Shown: one piece after another, positions 1 through 8,146 of the stretch
Layout: each line of letters opens with the position of its first letter
Position numbering within the stretch: the stretch's first letter is position 1
Source of the DNA: Nitrincola sp048264025
Lineage (GTDB): Bacteria > Pseudomonadota > Gammaproteobacteria > Pseudomonadales > Balneatricaceae
Assembly: GCF_048264025.1 (NCBI RefSeq)
Contig: NZ_JBLXDN010000007.1
Span: forward strand, 94,651-158,650
Direction of reading: 5' to 3'
Length of the DNA: 64,000 nt
Position numbers and translations under genes: made by a program
Notes under the pieces: model-generated
Seen by the model: only the letters and a program-made list of their open reading frames with translations
What the model was told of the DNA's origin: nothing
Databases searched by the model: none

Positions 1-167
1 AGTTGTAAACACAACTGAAACGCCTCAGGTTCTTCAGGCTTAACGGCGCTGATCTGCGAAATTTTCCAGGATACCGATGGCCAACCGCGTGACTGAGTTT
101 CCTGTCGATCCAGCACTACCCACAAGGGCCATTTATCCGATGTCGGACCATGATCTGACTGTGCCAT
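1..167 (-). CDS. DUF3305 domain protein, N-terminal fragment
   Basis: The gene runs off the left edge; only about 55 N-terminal codons are visible, starting MAQSDHGPTSDKWPLWVVL. The start is ATG at 167-165, with GGAG about 7 bases upstream on the minus strand. The pattern 'WPLWVVLDRQ...GWPSVSWKISQI' resembles the start of DUF3305 proteins, which are commonly encoded with DUF3306, formate dehydrogenase subunits and fdhD. The divergent fdhD neighbour supports this. Molecular function is unknown; a role in formate dehydrogenase assembly is inferred from context only. Confidence 0.6.
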   Translation of the reverse strand, partial: MAQSDHGPTSDKWPLWVVLDRQETQSRGWPSVSWKISQISAVKPEEPEAFQLCLQ

Positions 168-448
168 ACCCAACTCCTGTTATTAGTTTTCGTTAACTAT
201 CAGTGTAGGTCAGAGGCAAGTAATGTGCCGCATTACCCAAGCGCCTGAGTCGCCAGCCCTGCTATACTCATCACCGACATAGAAAAGGGTCAAATAATCA
301 CACACCCAGACCCGTTCGGGACAAAATGACCCATCTCATCACTCTGGAACTTTGCCAGCATCGCCCTTAAACCGTCTATCTGGCATGCTCGGCAGACTGG
401 TACAAATGTTGCTGATTAAACCAGTGAACAACAGGCTAAGGATCGACT

Positions 449-1315
449 ATGACTGATAACCCCGGTTTAGTAATGACACAGGCACGTGCCTCGTTGACAC
501 GTATTGCACAGGTCATGGATGAGCAGGGTGACTGGCGGGAACAAGCACTGGCCTGCGAAAGACCTCTCACGCTTTATCTGAATAAACGCGAGATAGTCAC
601 CCTGATGACGCTGGGCGAAGATCCTGAGGCACTGGTGCTCGGCTATTTACGCAATCAGGGGTTAGTAAATCGACTTGAAGATGTGCTGGCTGTTCAAGTC
701 GACTGGGAGGTAGAAGCCGCTGCTGTCGTCACCTCGCATACGCCGGATGATATAGAAGCCACACTGGCCAAACGAACTGTAACTACTGGCTGTGGACAGG
801 GTACGGTTTTCGGCAACCAGATGGAGCGCTTAAAAGGCTTACAGCTGAGCCAGTGGACGCTGAAGCAATCGCAGATTTACCACTTGCTCGACAGCCTGAA
901 TCAACACAACGACACCTACAAAAATGCCGGTGCGGTGCATGGCTGTGCTATCTGCTCAGCCGAAGGTGAGGTGCTGAGCTTCTGTGAGGACATAGGTCGG
1001 CACAATGCGGTGGATACCCTGGCCGGTCGGCTGTGGCTGGAAGGCATTAACAGTGACGATAAAATTTTCTATACCACTGGTCGCCTGACCTCTGAGATGG
1101 TAATGAAAACCGCACAAATGGGGATCAGCGCACTCTTATCCCGCTCGGGTGCCACCGAAATGGGACTGCAGATCGCCAATGAACTGGGCATTCTTATGCT
1201 CGCTCGCGCTAAAGGGCGACACTTTCTGGTATTCAGCGGCCAAACACGCCTGGAGCTGGATGCCAAGCCCACGCCATTAGCACGATCAAATAAACGGAGG
1301 TCTCAGGATGAGTGA
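449..1315 (+). CDS. fdhD: Formate dehydrogenase accessory sulfurtransferase FdhD
   Basis: 288 aa, the usual length for FdhD. The family transfers sulfur from IscS to the molybdenum/bis-MGD cofactor of formate dehydrogenase in the cytoplasm. Visible family features are the segment TTGCGQGT with Cys115, the region of the conserved cysteine loop (a single Cys here rather than the CxxC of E. coli FdhD), and the later AGAVHGCAIC and CEDIGRHNAVD blocks. The start ATG at 449 has AAGG upstream. It overlaps the following regulator gene by 8 bases, so the two are probably co-transcribed. The divergent DUF3305 gene also points to a formate dehydrogenase locus beyond the left edge. Confidence 0.93.
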   Translation: MTDNPGLVMTQARASLTRIAQVMDEQGDWREQALACERPLTLYLNKREIVTLMTLGEDPEALVLGYLRNQGLVNRLEDVLAVQVDWEVEAAAVVTSHTPDDIEATLAKRTVTTGCGQGTVFGNQMERLKGLQLSQWTLKQSQIYHLLDSLNQHNDTYKNAGAVHGCAICSAEGEVLSFCEDIGRHNAVDTLAGRLWLEGINSDDKIFYTTGRLTSEMVMKTAQMGISALLSRSGATEMGLQIANELGILMLARAKGRHFLVFSGQTRLELDAKPTPLARSNKRRSQDE

Positions 1316-2222
1316 TCCAACCCCATCCCCTTATATGACTGTCAAAGATGCGGCGGCTTACTTGCATCTGAATGAAAAAAAGGTCTACCAACTTGCCAGT
1401 GATGGCCATCTGCCTGCCACCAAAGTAACCGGAAAATGGTTATTCCCCCGCAAACTCATTGACCAATGGCTGCTGGAATCCAGTCATCACGGCGTACTCA
1501 GTGACCGGCTGTTATTTGCTGGCAGTGATGATCCTTTACTAAAAGCGGCACTGCTAAGAATTATGCAACAGCAGCAGTACCAGGCACTCTACAGTTATAT
1601 GCCCACTGGCACCCAAGCGGGTTTATCATTACTGGCGCAGGGATTGATAGATTGCTGTGCCGTACACTGGGGACGGGCCGAAGAAAGTCAATTACGCCAC
1701 CCGGCACTGATTCGCCAGTATGCCGGTTCACGCCACTGGGTACTGGTACATCTGTTCAAGCGCCGACAGGGTCTGATGCTGCGCAAAGATGACTCCGACA
1801 CGCTACTCAGCGAACCCACAGCAATGTTACGCAAGCGCTGGGTGATACGCCAGGAAGGTGCTGGATCCCAGCGCTTTCTAAAAGACTGGCTGCATCAACA
1901 GAATCTGCCTTTTGACAAAATACACGCCAGCGTGCGAGCTCTCACCGAAACCGAAGTCGCTTCTGCCATTGCCCGAAATCTGGCCGACATAGGTCCAGGC
2001 ACTGAAGCCGCGGCCATCGAGTGCGGTCTGACCTTTGTCCCTGTGTATCAGGAAGCCTTTGAGCTGGTGATCCCCAGACAGGTATTTTTCAGGACGTTAC
2101 TACAGCAATTATTTGACTGGCTACAGAGCCCTGAGGGCCGCCAAACCGCCACCAAACTGGAGGGCTATGATCTAAGTCAATGTGGAAAACTTATTTGGAA
2201 TGGTGAAGTCAAAGACTCGTAA
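1308..2222 (+). CDS. HTH_17-type DNA-binding protein with PBP-like ligand domain
   Basis: 304 aa. The N-terminal ~60 residues (MTVKDAAAYLHLNEKKVYQL...GKWLFPRKLIDQWL) form an excisionase/MerR-like helix-turn-helix. Residues ~70-300 resemble the periplasmic-binding-protein-like domain (PBP_like) seen in cytoplasmic regulators linked to molybdate, tungstate or formate dehydrogenase genes. There is no signal peptide. The ATG lies inside the end of fdhD (8-base overlap) with GGAGG a few bases before it. The likely role is ligand-responsive transcription control of formate dehydrogenase or molybdenum genes; the ligand is inferred from context and not visible in the sequence. Confidence 0.75.
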   Translation: MSDPTPSPYMTVKDAAAYLHLNEKKVYQLASDGHLPATKVTGKWLFPRKLIDQWLLESSHHGVLSDRLLFAGSDDPLLKAALLRIMQQQQYQALYSYMPTGTQAGLSLLAQGLIDCCAVHWGRAEESQLRHPALIRQYAGSRHWVLVHLFKRRQGLMLRKDDSDTLLSEPTAMLRKRWVIRQEGAGSQRFLKDWLHQQNLPFDKIHASVRALTETEVASAIARNLADIGPGTEAAAIECGLTFVPVYQEAFELVIPRQVFFRTLLQQLFDWLQSPEGRQTATKLEGYDLSQCGKLIWNGEVKDS

Positions 2223-2228
2223 AAATAT

Positions 2229-2303
2229 TTGTGCAATGCACAAAAAAATACTTGACACAGGCTCTCATACCCCTATAATCGGACGTATTGTGCAGTGCAA
2301 CAA
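2229..2303 (+). promoter_or_regulatory. Phasin promoter with two TTGTGCA-type operator-like repeats
   Basis: TTGACA at 2252-2257 and TATAAT at 2274-2279 are separated by 16 bases, a near-consensus sigma-70 promoter. A 15-bp palindrome, TTGTGCAATGCACAA (2229-2243), lies just upstream of the -35 box. A related copy, TTGTGCAGTGCAACAA (2288-2303), covers the expected transcription start. That placement is typical of repressor operators. Since the gene encodes a phasin, PhaR is the natural candidate repressor (inference). Confidence 0.7.
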
Positions 2304-2342
2304 AAACACTGCATAGATCATTAAATATTAGGAGAGACTCTC

Positions 2343-2648
2343 ATGACAAACACTGTTGATTTCCAGAAGCCTGTTGAAGCCGCTAAAAACCTGATTGCCC
2401 TGCAGACTGAAACTCTCAGCAAAACTGTTGAGCTGCAGAAAAAATCTGGCGAAGAGCTGGTTAACTTTTTCAAGTCTGAAGCTGAAAAAGCTAAAAGCCT
2501 GAAAACCCCTGAAGAAGTGATCAAGTTCAACACTGAAGCTAGCACTTCACTGTACAGCCTGCTCAAAGCACAGGGCGAAGCTTTCACCGCTTTGGCCACT
2601 GAATCCAGCAAAACTGTAATGGCTGAAATGCAGAACTTCGGTAAGTAA
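2343..2648 (+). CDS. Phasin family protein
   Basis: 101 aa, almost all predicted amphipathic helix without Cys or Trp, beginning MTNTVDFQKPVEAAKNLIAL. Composition and the pattern of short heptad-like blocks (LQTETLSKTVELQKKSGEELVNFFKSEAEKAKS, shown in part) fit the phasin_2 family, which coats polyhydroxyalkanoate granules in the cytoplasm. AGGAGAG at 2330-2336 is a good ribosome site. The gene is monocistronic, with its own strong promoter and a hairpin terminator behind it. No PHA synthase is in the window. Confidence 0.85.
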   Translation: MTNTVDFQKPVEAAKNLIALQTETLSKTVELQKKSGEELVNFFKSEAEKAKSLKTPEEVIKFNTEASTSLYSLLKAQGEAFTALATESSKTVMAEMQNFGK

Positions 2649-2710
2649 TCTTACCTGTTCGCCGCTCCTGCGCATCCATGCGCACGCGGCATGCAGTACA
2701 TTCTGTACAT

Positions 2711-2741
2711 AAAAACACCCCGCTTGCCGGAGTGTTTTTAT
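2711..2741. terminator. Bidirectional hairpin terminator between phasin and PilZ genes
   Basis: AAAAACACcCCG and CGGaGTGTTTTT pair across a short loop with one mismatch. There are A-runs on one side and T-runs on the other, so it can serve both the phasin gene (+) and the convergent PilZ gene (-). Confidence 0.75.
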
Positions 2742-3482
2742 TTATAGCGCTGCAAATTGCTCCGTTTCATGCAATTCCCCGCATTCATACAACCACTGCT
2801 GATACACATAGCCTGCCAATACCAGGCGCGTCTCTTCCTCCATCTCATCAAAGATCAAACCGTGACGATAGACCTTGAGGGTTCCGCTCTCTGTTTGCAT
2901 AACACTGCGTACCTTAGCGGGCGCTAAAATCACATGGTCTATGCCAGCAACAGAGACCCTGGCAGTCAAAAACACACTGTCACCAACAGTGGCCAGCGCC
3001 AAGGGAGACTCCACCGAAGCACCGGACAAACTCATGTCTACACACAGCGCCGTTTGTGACGCATGCGGATCAGCATCACCCTTGTCCAACAATAAATTCA
3101 GGTGAACAGGCACACGAGTGTGCTGACGAAACGGCACAGTATCCAGTGCCGTTGGATAGGCCAGTATCCAATGAGGAAAAGGCTCCGAACGCGCTTTAAG
3201 CAAACGCGATTTGAAGCTGATCAGCGTATTACCACACAGCAGTTTCACATTCAGCGAAACCCCTTCAGTCAGCAAAGGCTTGCGGCTTTTCGGCGCAGTC
3301 ACAATCACCGCACTCTGGTCGTGCACACCCACCAGGCGCACTGAATAGCGCGCTTTGGGGAGCCGCGTTTCAAGGCGCACCGGTTCACCTGGACGTGGGC
3401 GTAATTGTGCCAGCGATATGACAGGTAGCACCCGCCGAGTGGCTAACTGACCCGATTGAGGTTTCAGACTGACTGGAGACAT
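2742..3482 (-). CDS. PilZ domain protein (YcgR-like flagellar brake type)
   Basis: 246 aa from the chosen ATG at 3482. The N-terminal half (GEPVRLETR...YSVRLVGVH) looks like the PilZN/YcgR-N beta domain. The C-terminal half carries the c-di-GMP-binding PilZ signature: RQHTRVPV (RxxxR) followed by DMSLSGASVES (D/NxSxxG). A role in c-di-GMP control of motility or surface life is inferred from the family. The ATG at 3482 lies 5 bases past the pdxB stop. An alternative ATG at 3500 would overlap pdxB by 14 bases and has no ribosome site. The gene is probably co-transcribed with pdxB. Confidence 0.8.
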   Translation of the reverse strand: MSPVSLKPQSGQLATRRVLPVISLAQLRPRPGEPVRLETRLPKARYSVRLVGVHDQSAVIVTAPKSRKPLLTEGVSLNVKLLCGNTLISFKSRLLKARSEPFPHWILAYPTALDTVPFRQHTRVPVHLNLLLDKGDADPHASQTALCVDMSLSGASVESPLALATVGDSVFLTARVSVAGIDHVILAPAKVRSVMQTESGTLKVYRHGLIFDEMEEETRLVLAGYVYQQWLYECGELHETEQFAAL

Positions 3483-3486
3483 GAAT

Positions 3487-4647
3487 TCACTTTTTAGCAT
3501 CCGCGACCGGAAAACCCAGCGCTTTGAAAATTGACTGCTGATCTGTTGGCAGCTGCAGGGTTAAGGCGCTGAACTCGCGCCGGATTGGGTACTGCTTACG
3601 CAACTGATCAAAGGCGACCTTTTGCTGCTGCTCAGGCACACCCAAACTGGCGCGCAGCGCACGATCATCACGAAAAGGATCGTACAGCATTCGTACCGGC
3701 GGCAATAGACCTGCCTTTTCAGTTAACCGCATCTCCGCCACCTCGGCAAGCGGTAACAGTTGCGCAAAAGACTGCTGCACCCTAACACCGCTAAATGCAC
3801 ACCAGGCTTGATAGAGCATCCAGGTTCCGCGCAATTTACCTTCCAGCGAATAGCCGGCAATATGTGGTGTAGCAATTTTGACATGAGCTGCCAATGCCGG
3901 ATTAACCGCTGGCTCATTTTCCCAGACATCCAGCACCAGTGTCAGATCATCACGCTGCTGTAGCAACTCAAGCAGTGCTCGATTATCAATCACCGGCCCG
4001 CGCCCGGCATTGATCAAAATTGAGCCAGGTTGCAGCATCGCCAGCGTTTCAGCCTGCAACAGGTGCCAGGTCGCATCCTCACCCGAATGGGTCAACGGCG
4101 TGTGCAGGCTGACAATATCAGCTTCACTTAACAACTGCTCCAGCGAACAAAAACGCGCCGCCTCATCGACTGACAAGGAGCGCTGTCTGGGCGGATCACA
4201 TAGCAAGGTGCGGATTCCCAGCGCCTGCAGCCTGGTCGCCAGCCGTGAGCCGACATTACCGACACCGACGATGCCAACAGATCGGCCCCACAAATCAAAA
4301 CCCTGCTCTTCAGCCAAATGCAGCAGTACACTGAGCACATACTCTACAACCGCATCGGCATTACAGCCCGGCGCACTACTGAATCCTATACCTAGCTCGG
4401 TCAGAGCCGCCAGATCGATATGATCGGTACCGATAGTGGCTGTGCCAACAAAACGTACCGAGGTACCTTGCAACAGTGCCCGATTAACAGGGGTGACCGA
4501 GCGTACCAACAGTACATCCGCATCCAGCAGATCATCACGGCAGATTGCCCGACCGGGGCGAGTATGCAGCTCTCCCAGCGGGGCAAACAGTGTTTGCAGC
4601 GCCGGAATATTTTCATCCGCAACAATTTTCAACGGGGCAGGCTTCAA
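3487..4647 (-). CDS. pdxB: Erythronate-4-phosphate dehydrogenase
   Basis: 386 aa. Cytoplasmic NAD-dependent enzyme of the DXP-dependent pyridoxal 5'-phosphate pathway, oxidising 4-phosphoerythronate. It has a D-2-hydroxyacid dehydrogenase fold: Rossmann motif GVGNVGSRLATRL around residue 130, catalytic Arg in NAGRGPVIDN, Glu in ENEPAVN, and His in PHIAGYS. The C-terminal ~90-residue extension distinguishes PdxB from generic 2-hydroxyacid dehydrogenases. PdxB is largely gammaproteobacterial, which agrees with the rest of the window. Confidence 0.95.
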   Translation of the reverse strand: MKPAPLKIVADENIPALQTLFAPLGELHTRPGRAICRDDLLDADVLLVRSVTPVNRALLQGTSVRFVGTATIGTDHIDLAALTELGIGFSSAPGCNADAVVEYVLSVLLHLAEEQGFDLWGRSVGIVGVGNVGSRLATRLQALGIRTLLCDPPRQRSLSVDEAARFCSLEQLLSEADIVSLHTPLTHSGEDATWHLLQAETLAMLQPGSILINAGRGPVIDNRALLELLQQRDDLTLVLDVWENEPAVNPALAAHVKIATPHIAGYSLEGKLRGTWMLYQAWCAFSGVRVQQSFAQLLPLAEVAEMRLTEKAGLLPPVRMLYDPFRDDRALRASLGVPEQQQKVAFDQLRKQYPIRREFSALTLQLPTDQQSIFKALGFPVADAKK

Positions 4648-4756
4648 TAGACCTCCAAGACTTTACAACAAGGGCATTTTCAGGCTCAATTTCGCGCCAT
4701 TATAAAACGTATCCCCTGTCCGGGTCATTGTTCCTCATCTATTCAGAAGAAAATCT

Positions 4757-5002
4757 GTGTTATTACGCTGGCAAAAACAGGCTGACTATTTTACTGTCAG
4801 CGTCTACCAGGATCTGGTTGGTGACTGGATTCTTACGCAAAGCTGGGGCAATTGCCTCAATGATGACAGTGAGTTCAGTCATACAGTACTGCCCTCTCTG
4901 CATGAAGCGGAAAAGTACGTAACCAAATTGCGCCTGAGTCTGATTAAAAACGGCTTCAGAGAACGCAGTGACAACGCCCCCTTACGGAGTATCTATGAGT
5001 AA
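4757..5002 (+). CDS. Small WGR-like domain protein
   Basis: 81 aa, GTG start at 4757 with AGAAG upstream. The pattern 'YFTVSVYQDLVGDWILTQSWG' followed by a helix ending 'RLSLIKNGF' resembles the WGR domain, a small nucleic-acid-associated fold usually described with a Trp-Gly-Arg motif; here the motif reads WGN. It overlaps the start of trpB by 8 bases (its TAA lies inside ATGAGTAA), so translation may be coupled. No function in tryptophan synthesis is known for such a protein. The family assignment is by eye. Confidence 0.6.
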   Translation: MLLRWQKQADYFTVSVYQDLVGDWILTQSWGNCLNDDSEFSHTVLPSLHEAEKYVTKLRLSLIKNGFRERSDNAPLRSIYE

Positions 5003-6197
5003 AATCGAATACGCGGCCATGCCCGATGCCCAGGGCTATTTTGGTGAATATGGCGGACAAATTATTCCTCCTGAACTACAGCGCGTCATGAACGACATCG
5101 ACAAGGCGTATGAAGAAATTCGCCGGATGCCCGAGTTTAAAAATGAATTAAAAATGCTGTTCGCTGATTACATTGGTCGCCCCAGTCCGATATTCCATGC
5201 GCGTAGACTGAGTGAAAAGCTGGGAGGTGCACAAATCTTCCTTAAGCGTGAAGACCTGAACCATACCGGCGCTCACAAAATCAATCACTGCTTAGGTGAA
5301 GCCCTACTGGCCAAGTACATGGGCAAAACCAAGGTAATTGCGGAAACAGGTGCTGGACAGCACGGTGTCGCACTGGCTACCGCCTGTGCCCTGGTAGGCA
5401 TTCCCTGTGAAATTCACATGGGCCAGGTGGATATTGAAAAAGAACACCCCAATGTGGTCAAAATGAAAATTCTTGGCTGTACGCTGATTCCGGTCACACG
5501 AGGTACAGCAACACTGAAGGATGCTGTCGACAGCGCATTTGAGGAATACCTGAAAGATCCGGACAACTTTATTTATGCAATCGGTTCTGTGGTTGGCCCG
5601 CACCCTTTTCCGAAAATGGTCCGCGATTTCCAATCCATTATCGGCGAAGAAGCCCGCGAGCAGTTTATGACCCGTTTTGGCAAACTACCGGACTACCTGA
5701 CAGCCTGTGTCGGCGGTGGTTGCAACTCCATTGGCCTGTTTACTGCCTTTCTCGGTGATGACTCAGTCAATATGGTGGGTGTTGAGCCAGCAGGTAAAGG
5801 TCTGGATACCGACCAACACTCAGCCACGCTGACATTAGGCAAACCCGGACAGATTCATGGCATGAAATGCTATGTACTGGAAACTGAAGATGGCCAGCCC
5901 ATGCCGGTTCACTCTATAGCGTCGGGCCTGGATTATCCTGGCGTTGGGCCCCAGCATTCCTATCTGAAAGACCTGGGTCGGGTTCAGTATGAAACCGCAA
6001 CCGATCAGGAATGCCTGGATGCCTTCCTGACACTGTCACGAGTGGAGGGCATCATTCCGGCACTGGAAAGCTCCCATGCTGTCGCCTGGGCCATTCGTAC
6101 AGCACCGACACTCGCCCCTGAACAAACTATTCTGATAAACATTTCAGGACGGGGTGATAAAGACGCCGACTATGTTGCCGACCTGCTGGGTCTGTGA
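4995..6197 (+). CDS. trpB: Tryptophan synthase beta chain, stand-alone
   Basis: 400 aa from ATG 4995 (ACGGAG upstream). PLP enzyme that condenses indole with serine in the cytoplasm. The PLP lysine is K95 in KREDLNHTGAHKIN, and the phosphate-binding loop is GGGCNSIG. SGLDYPGVGPQHSYL and ALESSHAVA are TrpB hallmarks. No trpA follows, unlike the usual trpBA pair. Several blocks (EKEHPNVVKMKILGCT, GSVVGPHPFPKMVRDFQ) differ from the enterobacterial type (QSLNVFRMRLMGA, GTAAGPHPYP). It may be a second, diverged beta chain or the single copy in a rearranged pathway. It is preceded by the WGR-like gene. Confidence 0.93.
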   Translation: MSKIEYAAMPDAQGYFGEYGGQIIPPELQRVMNDIDKAYEEIRRMPEFKNELKMLFADYIGRPSPIFHARRLSEKLGGAQIFLKREDLNHTGAHKINHCLGEALLAKYMGKTKVIAETGAGQHGVALATACALVGIPCEIHMGQVDIEKEHPNVVKMKILGCTLIPVTRGTATLKDAVDSAFEEYLKDPDNFIYAIGSVVGPHPFPKMVRDFQSIIGEEAREQFMTRFGKLPDYLTACVGGGCNSIGLFTAFLGDDSVNMVGVEPAGKGLDTDQHSATLTLGKPGQIHGMKCYVLETEDGQPMPVHSIASGLDYPGVGPQHSYLKDLGRVQYETATDQECLDAFLTLSRVEGIIPALESSHAVAWAIRTAPTLAPEQTILINISGRGDKDADYVADLLGL

Positions 6198-6220
6198 CAT
6201 CCAGATCATCTTCACCTGCC

Positions 6221-6251
6221 AACGATGCGACACTATGTCGCATCGTTTTCC
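6221..6251. terminator. Hairpin terminator after trpB
   Basis: AACGATGCGAC and GTCGCATCGTT form a perfect 11-bp stem with a 5-base loop, followed by TTTTCCC. The T-run is short, so it may be leaky. Its position over an upstream in-frame ATG at 6225 argues that the next gene starts further downstream. Confidence 0.6.
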
Positions 6252-6281
6252 CTACCATCCTCCGATAAACTGGCTTTCAAC

Positions 6282-6773
6282 ATGACCGATGATCAAACGC
6301 CCGACAAAGGCAAACCTAGCCGACAATGGATGTTACTGGTGTTGATTGCTCTGGTACTGCTGGCTCTGGTGGTATTGCCACAATGGGTCGATGAACAACG
6401 CACCGAAGACAGCGTGTTTATTCCCCCATTACCCTGTGATTTGCATCAGGGCGGCTGTATTGCTTCAGCTGGGAAACAGGTCTTGCAGCTCAATCTGTCG
6501 CCCAAGCCCCTGGTTTCCATGCAATCACTGAGCATTGAAGTCAGACTGCAACATTTCGACGCCAGACAGGTGATGTTAGATCTTCAGGGTGTAGAGATGT
6601 ATATGGGACTGAACCAGACAGCGTTACAGCAAGATCCAGAACGCCCAGATGTCTGGCGTGGGACCACAGAGCTGGCTGTTTGTACTACAGGTGAAATGAC
6701 CTGGCGTGCTATCGTCTATATTGATACTGCCGACACGCTATACTCAACACACTTTGATTTTGAAGCACGCTAG
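6282..6773 (+). CDS. Membrane-anchored periplasmic protein upstream of Sco1
   Basis: 163 aa from ATG 6282. One N-terminal membrane segment (WMLLVLIALVLLALVVLP) leads into a periplasmic beta-rich domain with CDLHQGGC and a later Cys (AVCTTGEMTW). I do not recognise the family with confidence. Its place directly before sco1 and the PCuAC gene suggests a part in copper loading or assembly of a haem-copper oxidase (inference). The earlier ATG at 6225 is rejected because it sits in the terminator hairpin and would place 19 extra residues before the membrane anchor. Confidence 0.65.
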   Translation: MTDDQTPDKGKPSRQWMLLVLIALVLLALVVLPQWVDEQRTEDSVFIPPLPCDLHQGGCIASAGKQVLQLNLSPKPLVSMQSLSIEVRLQHFDARQVMLDLQGVEMYMGLNQTALQQDPERPDVWRGTTELAVCTTGEMTWRAIVYIDTADTLYSTHFDFEAR

Positions 6774-6791
6774 TCAAGGCAAGGAGATTTG

Positions 6792-7388
6792 ATGAAAGCT
6801 ATTCGTTATCTGCTATTGCTCAGCATTGCACTGGTGGCCGCTGTGATGTTCTATTTTCAACAGCAGCCAGAAGCACCCGAGCAGCGCGCTCTGGGTGGCA
6901 ACATTGGTGGAGACTTTACCCTGATGTCAGCTGACGGGCCGGTTTCCCTGTCTGACTTTCAAGGTAAGGGTGTAGTGATCTATATAGGCTACACCTATTG
7001 TCCGGATGTCTGTCCCATGGCGCTGGCTACGCTCGGGCAAGCCTTACGCAATATGCCAGCAGAACAAAGTGAACAGATTCAGGGCATTTTTATTAGTGTA
7101 GACCCCGAGCGGGACACGCTGGAACACCTTGCCAACTATTCCAGTTTTTTCTCACCGCAGATTATTGGTGTCACCGGTGAAAAATCTGAGATTGACCAGG
7201 TCGTAAAGCAATACGGTGCCTTTTACCGCCGTGTCGAGATGCGTGACTCCGCCATGGAATATGCCGTGGATCACTCTTCACGTCTGTACCTAATCAATCC
7301 AGAAGGCAACCTTGAAGCGCTGGTTTCCCATAATTCCCCCCCCGATCAGTTGATGAATAACCTCAAGCAACTGATCGGAGAAAGCTAA
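6792..7388 (+). CDS. SCO1/SenC family copper chaperone
   Basis: 198 aa. A membrane-anchored thioredoxin-fold protein that carries copper to the CuA site of cytochrome c oxidase. It has an N-terminal anchor (YLLLLSIALVAAVMFYF), the copper motif CPDVC (C70, C74), and a downstream His in the YAVDHSSRLYL block that completes the site. The ATG at 6792 is preceded by AAGGAGA at 6780-6786. The PCuAC gene follows 19 bases later, the usual Sco1/PCuAC partnership. Confidence 0.92.
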   Translation: MKAIRYLLLLSIALVAAVMFYFQQQPEAPEQRALGGNIGGDFTLMSADGPVSLSDFQGKGVVIYIGYTYCPDVCPMALATLGQALRNMPAEQSEQIQGIFISVDPERDTLEHLANYSSFFSPQIIGVTGEKSEIDQVVKQYGAFYRRVEMRDSAMEYAVDHSSRLYLINPEGNLEALVSHNSPPDQLMNNLKQLIGES

Positions 7389-7407
7389 AAAACCAGGAGT
7401 GTTGAAC

Positions 7408-7848
7408 ATGCGTAAACTCTGTTTTGCTAGTGCCCTGCTGTTTTCCTCTTTCAGCTTTGCGACTGAAAGTGTCAATATCCACGAGCCTTACGCCAGAGCG
7501 GTACCGCCAGGGCAACCCAACAGTGCCGCCTTTATGCAATTGGAAAATACCACCGAAACGGATCTGGCTGTAATTACCGCCCAATCCAGTGTTTCTGAAG
7601 TAGCAGAACTGCATACGCATACTGATGTGGATGGGGTGATGCAGATGCGTCAGGTTGAGAGTATTGCACTGCCTGCCGGTGAAACTACTGAGCTCAAGCC
7701 AGGTGGATTGCATATTATGTTGATTGGCCTGAAACAGCCCCTCGCTGACGGCGACCAGATCGACCTGACGCTGACCTTTTCAGATGGATCAGCTACAGAG
7801 CTGACACTACCTGTCCGTCATGTCATGCCGATGGGCATGGCTCATTAA
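7408..7848 (+). CDS. PCu(A)C family periplasmic copper chaperone
   Basis: 146 aa with a signal peptide (cleavage likely after FSFA). The family binds Cu(I) and, with Sco1, delivers it to cytochrome oxidase. The metal motif is visible: LHTHTDVDGVMQM, then GGLHIMLIGLK, matching the H/M...M...HxM pattern. AGGAG at 7395-7399 fits the ATG at 7408 (8-base spacing). An acid- and Met-containing tail (HVMPMGMAH) may add metal ligands. The 89-bp repeat starts 4 bases after the stop. Confidence 0.9.
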   Translation: MRKLCFASALLFSSFSFATESVNIHEPYARAVPPGQPNSAAFMQLENTTETDLAVITAQSSVSEVAELHTHTDVDGVMQMRQVESIALPAGETTELKPGGLHIMLIGLKQPLADGDQIDLTLTFSDGSATELTLPVRHVMPMGMAH

Positions 7849-7852
7849 GACA

Positions 7853-7941
7853 TAAGCCTTCCTTAACACATCTTACAGCCACGTAGACGGGCGTCGAAGT
7901 GGCTGTATATCATTAGACAGGCTTCTTTTTCAGCCGCCTCG
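7853..7941. repeat. 89-bp direct repeat, left copy
   Basis: This copy matches 11494-11582 base for base. In the right copy the sequence is the last 26 codons plus stop and ~10 following bases of the minus-strand gene at 11504-12055. The left copy is therefore an orphan 3' gene end stranded next to the PCuAC gene. The two copies bound 3,552 bp of AT-rich DNA. They contain an internal inverted repeat, ACAGCCAC/GTGGCTGT. Confidence 0.95.
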
Positions 7942-8050
7942 GATGTTTATAACTAATCTAACCCCTCTACTACAGAGGTAGACTATTGCAAGGTGTGACC
8001 ACAAATAGCAGGCCACCATTAATCGGCTATGGTGGAGTTGACATTCAAAT

Positions 8051-8069
8051 AAAAATAATTATCATTATA
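8051..8069. promoter_or_regulatory. Candidate Fur box
   Basis: The 19 bases AAAAATAATTATCATTATA match the Fur consensus GATAATGATTATCATTATC at 15 of 19 positions by eye. The site is about 80 bases upstream of the beta-barrel gene, in the only long intergenic stretch of the module (7942-8146). The surrounding DNA is AT-rich, so chance matches are more likely than usual. Confidence 0.5.
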
Positions 8070-8146
8070 TTACTTTTTTTAAAAAGCCAGCCACCAACCT
8101 CTCAGTACGGTAGCCAGCACATGCTGAATATTGTGAGAGAGAGTCT

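Noticed and set aside
2675..3350. Plus-strand open frames across the PilZ gene
   Set aside because: They are antisense shadows: no ribosome sites, no family features, and they follow the codon pattern of the minus-strand gene.
6225..6281. Upstream start for the membrane protein before Sco1
   Set aside because: The ATG at 6225 lies inside a terminator-like hairpin and places an unlikely 19-residue extension before the membrane anchor.
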